Positions 1 to 6,227 of a stretch of DNA of 7,233 bases are shown here, piece by piece. Both the position numbers and the translations under genes were made by a program. How positions within the stretch are numbered: the first letter of the stretch is position 1; every line of letters begins with the position of its first letter. The notes below the pieces were generated by a model. It made no database searches. It was not told the DNA's origin and saw only the letters and a program-made list of their open reading frames with translations. The DNA is taken from positions 1 to 7,233 of the forward strand of contig WJIO01000105.1 in assembly GCA_014730235.1 (NCBI GenBank), read 5' to 3'. This stretch comes from Candidatus Poribacteria bacterium. GTDB lineage: Bacteria; Poribacteria; DTPJ01; WJIO01.

Positions 1-774
1 TATAGTCCGTTTTTCTGCTTTACCCTTCTTCTGGAAATCCAGAACTGCTCGCATCTGTGATATAGGATCATAGGGTGCTGTAAGGTCAACATCTGTTTCT
101 TCCATAAGTTTTAGAAGTCCTGTTTGAACGCCTCTACCGCTGACATCTTTGCCGTAGAAATTATTGGATGCAGATATCTTATCTATTTCATCGATGTATA
201 CCATACCGTATTTAGCAAGCTCAACATTACCATCAGCTTCGTTTACCAGATCCCTGATAAGATCCTCAACATTACCACCAACATAACCTGTTTCGCTAAA
301 TTTAGTAGCATCAGCTTTTACAAAAGGTACACCTATGAGTTTTGCAATAGTTTTAATCAAATAGGTTTTGCCAACACCTGTTGGACCGATCATAATAACA
401 TTTTGTTTGCAGTATTCTTCATCTGGAATTTCGTTATTATCGGCTTTCTTTCTTAACCTATCCTGCAAAACGCATTGGGTAACATGGTTATAATGATCGC
501 ATACTGCTATTGATAATATTTTCTTTGCCTCGTCCTGCTTAATTACGTATTGATCCAGATATGATTTAACTTCTTTAGGTTTTAAGTTAAAATTAAAGTC
601 GAATTCTGGTTTTTCTTCAGGAACGGTGCCTGGTTTTTCATTATCTTTCTGGTTCTGGGGAAATGTATTAAATTTAACATCCTGTATTCCATCCCCATAT
701 TCCTTTTTCAGTTTGTTTACGAAATCACTAACTTTTTTCTGTAATTCTTCCATTCCTGGAACTTTGTCTTTCAA
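1..774 (-). CDS. ClpX-like AAA+ ATPase without N-terminal zinc domain (3' end outside window)
   Basis: The first 258 residues of an AAA+ unfoldase-type ATPase are visible. Walker A is GPTGVGKT (130-137), followed by ADATKFSETGYVG (154-166), which matches ClpX including the GYVG pore-1 loop. Walker B is MVYIDEIDKIS (191-201). The ClpX-type motif SYLDQYVIKQDEAKK lies at 71-85. Differences from standard ClpX are clear. The N-terminal 60 residues are charged and hold no Cys4 zinc-binding domain. After SGRGVQTGLLKLMEE (212-226) the sequence continues TDVDLTAPYDPISQMRAVLD instead of leading quickly to the GGRKHP (RKH) loop. The gene is therefore more likely a ClpX-related paralogue than canonical clpX; ClpP partnership cannot be judged because the IGF-loop region lies outside the window. 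The start is taken as TTG at 774-772, with AGGAG 10 nt upstream. The ATG at 753-751 is the alternative, but GGA directly abuts it. A role in ATP-driven protein unfolding is inferred from the family. Confidence 0.85.
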   Translation of the reverse strand, partial: MKDKVPGMEELQKKVSDFVNKLKKEYGDGIQDVKFNTFPQNQKDNEKPGTVPEEKPEFDFNFNLKPKEVKSYLDQYVIKQDEAKKILSIAVCDHYNHVTQCVLQDRLRKKADNNEIPDEEYCKQNVIMIGPTGVGKTYLIKTIAKLIGVPFVKADATKFSETGYVGGNVEDLIRDLVNEADGNVELAKYGMVYIDEIDKISASNNFYGKDVSGRGVQTGLLKLMEETDVDLTAPYDPISQMRAVLDFQKKGKAEKRTI

Positions 775-784
775 GGAATCATCT

Positions 785-789
785 CTCCT
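785..789 (-). promoter_or_regulatory. Ribosome binding site that sets a TTG start
   Basis: AGGAG on the minus strand lies 10 nt before the TTG at 774-772. The only nearby upstream ATG (782-780) is in another frame and too close. The in-frame ATG at 753-751 has no separated Shine-Dalgarno. This favours the TTG start and a protein seven residues longer than the ATG version. Confidence 0.55.
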
Positions 790-801
790 ATCTCAATATT
801 G

Positions 802-830
802 AAAGTATTTAAACGAATTTTTAATGTCAA
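802..830 (-). promoter_or_regulatory. Candidate sigma-70 promoter for the ClpX-like gene
   Basis: On the minus strand a perfect -35 hexamer TTGACA (830-825) is followed after exactly 17 nt by TACTTT (807-802), a weak -10 matching three of six consensus positions. Transcription would begin near 795 and give a leader of about 20 nt carrying the AGGAG site. In such AT-rich sequence a chance match is possible, and the weak -10 lowers confidence. Confidence 0.35.
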
Positions 831-916
831 AATATTAGTAAAATATCCCACTAACAAAAACTGTATTCTATATAATATTATTCCTTATCACTTTGGTTCT
901 ATGAAGTTAAGTGTGG

Positions 917-1071
917 AAAATTCGGCTTTTCCGGGTTTAGTGCGGTTATAATTGAAAATTCTCTCATCTTGTCATTCCTGCTTCAAGCTTTTTGAAAAAG
1001 CTTGAAGCAGGAATGACAGCATAAAGAAGTTTCTAACCTTTACCATACTAAACCCGGAAGAACCGAAAATT
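917..1071. repeat. MITE/REP-like long palindromic element
   Basis: The stretch 921-1067 is one palindrome centred on position 994, with two 73-nt arms and no insertions or deletions needed for pairing. By hand count 56 of 73 positions pair. The inner 23 bp (971-993 with 995-1017) are perfect and the outer 26 bp (921-946 with 1042-1067) have four mismatches. Fourteen of the 17 mismatches are transitions. The ends AAAA (917-920) and TTTT (1070-1073) add a little symmetry. It carries no reading frame. An inner hairpin with terminal inverted repeats, lying between genes, fits a non-autonomous mobile or REP-type element. No clear target-site duplication was found. Only one copy is in this window, so dispersal through the genome is unproven. 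Confidence 0.7.
971..1017. repeat. Perfect 47-bp inner palindrome (23-bp arms, 1-nt centre)
   Basis: The arm starting GTCATTCCTGCTTCAAGC at 971-993 is the exact reverse complement of 995-1017, with G994 at the centre. The transcript of either strand would fold into a very stable hairpin. Neither side is followed by a run of U residues, so it is not a standard intrinsic terminator. It forms the core of the larger element at 917-1071. Confidence 0.9.
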
Positions 1072-1150
1072 TTATTCTTTGAGGTAGTATTGGCTTTAGC
1101 GAGTTTTAAGAGGTGAGTAAATTATAAATTCATTCTATAAAGCCAATTTA

Positions 1151-3610
1151 TTAAACAAGAAATGTGTTTATAGCTTTTTGCAAATCTTCAAATTTAAAAG
1201 GTTTACTTATAACTCCAACAAAACCAAAATCCCTATATTTTGAGACAATCGGATCGCTTGAATAGCCACTAGATACAACGGCTTTAACATCCGGGTCAAT
1301 AATGGAAAGCTCACGTATTGTTTCTTTACCGCTCATTCCTCCTGCAACTGTTAAGTCCAGTATGACAAGATCAAAAGGGTTGCCTGATCTGGCAGCGAAT
1401 TTATACGCAGTTATTGCCTCCTGACCATTAGCTGTTGCCTTTACTTCATATCCCATGCGAGTAATCATTGCAGTTGAAATATCTCTGATAACTTCCTCAT
1501 CGTCCATTATGAGAATTTTTTTAGTTCCTGATTCAAATTCTTTTTCTGGTGATTGTTTTTTGTATTCTGTGCTTTTTTCAACAGCCGGAAGATAAATATT
1601 TAATACAGTACCTTCTCCTAATTTTGAATTAACTTTTATAAATCCATCATGCTTTTTTATTATTGAATAGCAAACGGCAAGTCCCAGCCCACTACCTTTT
1701 TGCTTGGTGCTGAAATATGGATCAAATATATATGGCAGATGCTCTTTTGATATACCCATACCATTATCTTTTATGGATATTTTGATATATTTGCTATCTT
1801 CTGAATCCGGTAAATTCTCCTCTCCTGCTATAATATTTTTGGCATATACCTCAATTTTTCCACCTTCTGGCATGGCCTGTTCCGCATTTAATATAATATT
1901 GCCTATAGCTTGTTGTATTTGACCTATATCAATACTTACTGTTTTCAGGTTATCAGGTAACGATATCTTACAATCCAGTTTAGAGCCATGAAGGGCAAAA
2001 TTGATAGAGTCTTTAATTATATCTGATATATAAACTTCCTTTTTTACGGGTGATCCACCTTTAGCAAATGTCAGAAGTTGATTTGTAAGCCCTTTTGCCC
2101 GGATTGAAGACTTTTCTGCTTCTAATAGTCTGGTTTTTACTTTTTCCGGGTCTTTAAACATACGAGCAAGGGATATATTTCCCATTATACCTGTGAGTAT
2201 ATTATTAAAATCATGGGCTATTCCACCGGCTAATAATCCTATTGATTCTAATTTCTGTGATTTTAAAAGCTCCTCCTCAAGTTTCCTTTGTTCTGTAATA
2301 TCATGAAAAACTATTACAATACCAATAATTTCATTTTGCTTATCATGAATAGGAGCAGCACTGCCGGATATAACAACTTCTTTTCCTGATTTGTCTACCA
2401 ATAAAACATCGCTGGATAAATCATCGGATAAATCCACAGTTTTACCGGATTGCAAAACTCTTTTTACCGGATCTTCGCATTCCTGACCGCTGTTTTCTGT
2501 AATTATATGAAAGATATTACTTATATGTGTACCATAAGCCTGGTTTTCATCATATCCCGTAAGATTTTCTGCAACTTCATTCATCAATAAAATTTTACCC
2601 TGTCTGTCAGTGCTAATAACACCATCAGAAATTGACCTGAGAGTAACCCTGAGACGTTCTTTTTCAGCAGCTAATGAATTTGTTGTTCTTATCATTTCGG
2701 TTATTTCGGTGGAAATAACTATGGCATAAGTAGAATCGTCATCATAAGTTACAGGTGAAAGGCTATTATCAAACCATACTTTAAATCCATTTGGCGCAGT
2801 AACAGAGCCAATATAACGTCTGTTTTCCTTTAATTCGAAAACATCCCTCAGATTTTCACGAAGTTTAACCTGTTCATCTGAAGGTAGATATTCATATATT
2901 GAAGTGTTTACCATATTTTTAGCTTCATGACTAAAAAAACCTCTGTTGATAAATGTGACTTTACCATCTTTATCAATTACCAGTATTCGCTCTGGAGCAT
3001 TTTCTACAAGGGATCGCCACCGGACTTCTGAATACCTGAGTTTTTCTTCCACGCGTTTGCGTTCAGCTATTTCCTGGGTTAGATATGTTGTTCTTTCTTC
3101 AACCAGATTTTCCAGATGCTTTCGATGATTTTCCAGTTCTTTTTCTATTTTCTTATTTTCTGTAATGTCCGATATAAGAACAATATCTCTGATATGCTCT
3201 TTTTTGTCAGAATATACTGCTTTGGCGTATATACGTCCTATACGTTCGTTTCCATCCATATCTGTGAATATTAATTCGTATGGTGGAATATCCTCTCCTG
3301 AGATTCTTTCTGAAAGCATTTTTATTGCTTTTTGTTTACTCGCATCTGGTAAAAAAGGTAATTCCATCAGGTTTTTACCTACAGCATTTTCAGGTTCGTA
3401 ACCGAGCCAATCTTTTAGTCTGCCGTTTAGCTCTACTACATTGCCATATACATCCAGAATTACTATAGCTTCTGGGGAAAAGCTAAAAATCGTTTTATAT
3501 CTTTCTAGTTTTGACTTGGCAATATTTTCCTGATTAAGTTCTTTGATTTGTTGTTTTAGTTGTTCAATTTCTTCTAAAAGCTGTCCTTTGTTTTTATCTG
3601 CATCTCCCAT
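1151..3610 (-). CDS. Soluble hybrid sensor histidine kinase (three PAS domains, HisKA, HATPase, receiver)
   Basis: The protein has 819 residues and no membrane segment or signal peptide, so it should sense in the cytoplasm. A short coiled coil (about 8-40) precedes PAS domains at about 35-155, 192-305 and 318-440; a second coiled linker fills 151-192. The HisKA box GGIAHDFNNIL carries phospho-acceptor His466. The ATPase domain shows the N box (NIILNAEQAM, Asn575), G1 (DNGMGI, Asp615), F box (FDPYFSTK) and G2 (GSGLGLA, 639-645). A C-terminal receiver spans about 697-819, with acidic pair Asp703/Asp704, phospho-acceptor Asp752, Ser780/781 and Lys803. All catalytic residues are intact. No DNA-binding or enzymatic output domain follows, so a separate phosphotransfer protein or regulator is expected, but none is in the window. 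ATG 3610-3608 has AGGAG 6 nt upstream. The gene follows the glycosidase stop by 54 nt without a terminator and is probably cotranscribed with it. The ligand is unknown. Confidence 0.95.
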   Translation of the reverse strand: MGDADKNKGQLLEEIEQLKQQIKELNQENIAKSKLERYKTIFSFSPEAIVILDVYGNVVELNGRLKDWLGYEPENAVGKNLMELPFLPDASKQKAIKMLSERISGEDIPPYELIFTDMDGNERIGRIYAKAVYSDKKEHIRDIVLISDITENKKIEKELENHRKHLENLVEERTTYLTQEIAERKRVEEKLRYSEVRWRSLVENAPERILVIDKDGKVTFINRGFFSHEAKNMVNTSIYEYLPSDEQVKLRENLRDVFELKENRRYIGSVTAPNGFKVWFDNSLSPVTYDDDSTYAIVISTEITEMIRTTNSLAAEKERLRVTLRSISDGVISTDRQGKILLMNEVAENLTGYDENQAYGTHISNIFHIITENSGQECEDPVKRVLQSGKTVDLSDDLSSDVLLVDKSGKEVVISGSAAPIHDKQNEIIGIVIVFHDITEQRKLEEELLKSQKLESIGLLAGGIAHDFNNILTGIMGNISLARMFKDPEKVKTRLLEAEKSSIRAKGLTNQLLTFAKGGSPVKKEVYISDIIKDSINFALHGSKLDCKISLPDNLKTVSIDIGQIQQAIGNIILNAEQAMPEGGKIEVYAKNIIAGEENLPDSEDSKYIKISIKDNGMGISKEHLPYIFDPYFSTKQKGSGLGLAVCYSIIKKHDGFIKVNSKLGEGTVLNIYLPAVEKSTEYKKQSPEKEFESGTKKILIMDDEEVIRDISTAMITRMGYEVKATANGQEAITAYKFAARSGNPFDLVILDLTVAGGMSGKETIRELSIIDPDVKAVVSSGYSSDPIVSKYRDFGFVGVISKPFKFEDLQKAINTFLV

Positions 3611-3664
3611 TTTCTACTCCTAATACCAAACCCTCTTGCCTCTACATGAATTGCAATTAGGAAT

Positions 3665-4627
3665 TTATCCAAGGATATGTTTATAGACATAATAAGCCGG
3701 TTTGGGGTTTTCATCTATATCAACCAGTCCCCACGCCGTTTCACATGGACAATCAACAGCACCGCAGTTCCAGCATCTATCCTGATCTGCCCAGCAGTAC
3801 CATATTGCACCTAATACCGTTGGCGTTTCTTTGAATATCTTATATGTCTCTCCCAGATACTCGGCCTGGACTTCTGGTGTATGACCATCTCTCCAGTCAT
3901 AAGCCCATTTCTTTAATTCATGGGGTGATTTGCCGCTATTTCGTTCTTCTGGCGTCATTACTTCCCCTGCTGAAGCGTAACCAAATTCCTGAATGATTAT
4001 AGGTTTACGTATCTTTTCATAAAGGATTTTTAGCTTTTCATGCCAGCTATCAGGGCCACCGGAACTCCATGATCCAAAGTAACCATCTGTTCCTACATAG
4101 TTAAATTCTACCTGTTCTTTTTTGTCATCTTCTGGATAAAGCTTTGCATACATTCTTAAAGCTGAATCGCTGAATCCCGCCATATTTACCCCCACCAGGG
4201 CCGACGGACTTCCTTTTTTTACCCCGGAACCACCATATTTAGCGTATTCAATGGCCTGAGCTTCTGTTAATGGTCGGCGAAACATTTCCAGATTCAACTC
4301 GTTGGAAATTTGCCATCCCTGTACCGTATCTTTGAGTTCACTGGCAAGATAGCGACATGCTTCTTCATAAATTTCAAGAAAATCCTGGCTTCCCGGTTTA
4401 CCAGCTTCTAACTTCCATCCTCGTGGATAAGGGGTAATACCCATAACTTTAAAACCGGCTTTACTCCATTGGGATATTTTTTCCGCATAATTTTTAAAGC
4501 TTTTGGATGGATTACCTGTTTCTTTTTCAAATGGAAAAGGTGCATCAGCCCTTAGCCATTGGACACCTGCCTCTTTCATTAAATCCAGACGCTCTCGTGG
4601 ATGACAAACTCCTGCAAAAAATTCCAT
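3665..4627 (-). CDS. Clan GH-A-like TIM-barrel glycoside hydrolase with Cys4 cluster
   Basis: The protein has 320 residues, about the size of a single (beta/alpha)8 barrel. GWQISNELN (104-112) fits the Asn-Glu pair ending strand beta-4 in clan GH-A enzymes (acid/base Glu110). IIIQEFGY (210-217) fits the nucleophile strand beta-7 (Glu214). The barrel ends with GAIWYCWADQ (273-282). YVGTDGYFGSW (177-187) fits strand beta-6. I cannot assign a family; GH5-, GH39- or GH53-like relatives are possible, and the substrate is unknown. Between the barrel end and the C-terminus is C-x2-C-x4-C-x-C (Cys285, 288, 293, 295), unusual for these folds and suggestive of a metal site or disulfides. There is no signal peptide; the N-terminus MEFFAGVCHPRER enters the barrel directly. 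ATG 4627-4625 is preceded by GAGGG 4 nt away. The gene is first in a probable two-gene unit with the kinase. Confidence 0.75.
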   Translation of the reverse strand: MEFFAGVCHPRERLDLMKEAGVQWLRADAPFPFEKETGNPSKSFKNYAEKISQWSKAGFKVMGITPYPRGWKLEAGKPGSQDFLEIYEEACRYLASELKDTVQGWQISNELNLEMFRRPLTEAQAIEYAKYGGSGVKKGSPSALVGVNMAGFSDSALRMYAKLYPEDDKKEQVEFNYVGTDGYFGSWSSGGPDSWHEKLKILYEKIRKPIIIQEFGYASAGEVMTPEERNSGKSPHELKKWAYDWRDGHTPEVQAEYLGETYKIFKETPTVLGAIWYCWADQDRCWNCGAVDCPCETAWGLVDIDENPKPAYYVYKHILG

Positions 4628-4712
4628 GTTACCCTCAATTTTATTATATTGTTAGCAGTGTAAGAAGGTGATGTAAATAAACAAATATATAATATTTATT
4701 GTTTCTTGATAT

Positions 4713-4741
4713 AATATACCATTATTCCTACTTAGACTCAA
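4713..4741 (-). promoter_or_regulatory. Candidate extended -10 promoter for the glycosidase-kinase unit
   Basis: On the minus strand TTGAGT (4741-4736) is followed after 17 nt by TATATT (4718-4713), a five-of-six -10 directly preceded by TGG, the extended -10 motif. It lies just past the terminator of the upstream sulfatase unit and about 85 nt before the glycosidase ATG. That is where a fresh promoter is needed. The AT-rich setting leaves room for chance. Confidence 0.5.
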
Positions 4742-4774
4742 CAGAAATTTTTTCCTATTGACATTTTTTGGAAT

Positions 4775-4816
4775 AAAAAAACGGATTAAAAATAAGTCTA
4801 TTTTTAATCCGTTTTT
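4775..4816 (-). terminator. Rho-independent terminator after the sulfatase gene
   Basis: The arms AAAAACGGATTAAAAATA (4777-4794) and its exact complement (4799-4816) form an 18-bp perfect stem with a 4-nt loop. On the minus-strand transcript the stem is followed by seven U residues (4781-4775). It lies 25 nt past the sulfatase stop. The stem is A/T-heavy with one CGG core. T5 at 4812-4816 means it could also act weakly on the plus strand. Confidence 0.88.
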
Positions 4817-4841
4817 GAATATTCTCTATAAATTTTCTTTT

Positions 4842-6227
4842 TCAGGCAAAAGGTTCTTTGTCCATACTCCAATTATCCCCTACAGGTCGGATCTGACCTT
4901 TGCCGCTTACGTCATATTTCAATCCATCTTTGTCAGATTCCACGTATTTATCAAACCAATTCTCCATTTCAGCTTTCATTTCTTTAATTCGGCTGGCTTG
5001 AGATGGATTACTAAACAAATTTTCCCTTTCATCCGGATCATTTTTCAGATCATACAATTCATCAGGCCCTATCGGGTGTCGGTGGACATATTTCCAATCT
5101 CGGGTTCTTATCATTCGGGTTTGACCGTATTCATCGTAGATTATTACGTTTTCTCTGCCTGTACTTTCCTGACCCAATAGTGCCGGTAAGTAGCTCTGTC
5201 CCGGCAGGTTTCTACCCTCCGGTAAAGGAAGATCCAGATAGTCGAGAAGTGTTGGCATAAAGTCATAAGCCGATACCATTGCATCCTGGACATAGCCCTG
5301 AGGAATTCGTGCCGGATGGCTGGCGATGGCCGGAACTTTTATGGAATTGTCATACATATTCAATGGGCTTGTGCCATTACCTTTTCCCCAGAAGCCATGA
5401 TGACCGCAGTTAAAGCCGTTATCGCTGAAGAATAATATCAATGTGTTATCCCTTATACCCATTTCCTCGATTTTATCCATTATTCGACCCACATCCGCAT
5501 CCATGGCTGTAACGGCGGCGAAATAACCTTTGAGCATCTCCCGATTACCATGACAATTCTCAGTTAATCTCCCGGCCCATGGATGTATTGGTTCCTGTGG
5601 GCATGAATTGAATGGACAATCATCATAAGAATCCACGATATCCTGGGGATGACCTGTCCAGGGGCTGTGAGGTGCTGTATAATGAATACTCAGGTAAAAG
5701 GGATTATTGCCTTCAGCGTGATTGTCCAGAAATTCCAGCGCATCATCTGTAATGACGTTGGTAACATATCCCGGCTCATTTACCAGCTTTCCATCCCTTA
5801 CCATGGGCGCGTTATTATATGGTCCGCCGCCTCTTTGGTGGGTGAACCAGTGATGAAAACCATGTTGGACGACCTGGCTGTTCCCCATGTGCCATTTTCC
5901 GCTCATTCCGCATGTCCAGCCGTTTTCCGCCAGAATGTCAGTGTAGCAGCTTTCATCTTTAAGGTAGCTGGCGGCGTCAGGCCCCACATTGCCTTCCTTG
6001 ATCCAATCGTGGACACCATGCTGAGATGGTATCCTTCCGGTCATAAACGTTGCTCTGCTAGGTGAACATACAGGTATTGCCACAAAGAAACTTTCAAACT
6101 TTACACCGGTACTGGCTAATCTGTCCAGGTTTGGGGTTCGTATTTCTGGATTACCATAACAACCGGCTGCCCAGGGACCCTGATCATCAGTTAAGATAAA
6201 TACCACATTGGGTTTTCGGTTTTTCAT
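4842..6227 (-). CDS. Type I (formylglycine-dependent) sulfatase, apparently cytosolic
   Basis: The protein has 461 residues with the alkaline-phosphatase-superfamily sulfatase pattern. NVVFILTDDQ (7-16) supplies metal ligands Asp14/Asp15. PVCSPSRATFMTGR (52-65) is the signature in which Cys54 is converted to formylglycine, with Arg58 beside it. GKWHMG (110-115) carries Lys111/His113. FFSDNG (267-271 region) gives Asp269/Asn270, and FWGKGN (279-284) gives Lys282. The expected reaction is hydrolysis of a sulfate ester; the substrate cannot be read from sequence. The catalytic set is complete and the length is normal for a compact S1-family enzyme. The protein begins directly at the first core strand, so no signal peptide is visible, which is unusual because many carbohydrate sulfatases are exported. 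It needs a formylglycine-generating enzyme or anSME, not present here. The ATG overlaps the kelch stop codon (ATGA), with GGGGGA 5 nt upstream, implying translational coupling. A terminator follows. Confidence 0.94.
   Translation of the reverse strand: MKNRKPNVVFILTDDQGPWAAGCYGNPEIRTPNLDRLASTGVKFESFFVAIPVCSPSRATFMTGRIPSQHGVHDWIKEGNVGPDAASYLKDESCYTDILAENGWTCGMSGKWHMGNSQVVQHGFHHWFTHQRGGGPYNNAPMVRDGKLVNEPGYVTNVITDDALEFLDNHAEGNNPFYLSIHYTAPHSPWTGHPQDIVDSYDDCPFNSCPQEPIHPWAGRLTENCHGNREMLKGYFAAVTAMDADVGRIMDKIEEMGIRDNTLILFFSDNGFNCGHHGFWGKGNGTSPLNMYDNSIKVPAIASHPARIPQGYVQDAMVSAYDFMPTLLDYLDLPLPEGRNLPGQSYLPALLGQESTGRENVIIYDEYGQTRMIRTRDWKYVHRHPIGPDELYDLKNDPDERENLFSNPSQASRIKEMKAEMENWFDKYVESDKDGLKYDVSGKGQIRPVGDNWSMDKEPFA

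Larger units (their letters stand above)
775..1150. other. Non-coding spacer between kinase and ClpX-like genes
   Basis: No reading frame here looks like a gene. From the kinase side the spacer holds a 10-bp inverted repeat (ATTGGCTTTA at 1089-1098 with its complement at 1138-1147, 39 nt apart), the large palindromic element centred on 994, about 85 nt of AT-rich sequence, and the candidate promoter and ribosome site of the ClpX-like gene. No tRNA-like fold or riboswitch core was recognised. Confidence 0.7.

Noticed and set aside
124-456. 110-residue plus-strand frame
   Set aside because: It is antisense to the Walker A and Walker B region of the ClpX-like gene, whose motifs are unmistakable on the minus strand.
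971-1017. Inner palindrome as the intrinsic terminator of the kinase gene
   Set aside because: The stem is strong, but no U-run follows it on either strand; the minus-strand continuation is AAGATGAGAG. It is also over 130 nt past the kinase stop.
1089-1147. 10-bp inverted repeat flanking the spacer just after the kinase stop
   Set aside because: The arms ATTGGCTTTA and TAAAGCCAAT are exact, but a 39-nt loop and the absence of a U-tract make a terminator unlikely. The AT-rich setting makes chance repeats common.
3649-3658. AATTGCAATT palindrome between glycosidase and kinase genes
   Set aside because: A 10-bp self-complementary AT-rich word is expected by chance here. It has no loop or U-tract, and no partner site was seen.
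4758-5180. 140-residue plus-strand frame rich in Phe and Ile
   Set aside because: It lies antisense to the C-terminal third of the sulfatase and across the terminator, has no ribosome site, and its hydrophobic look follows from AT-rich antisense codons.
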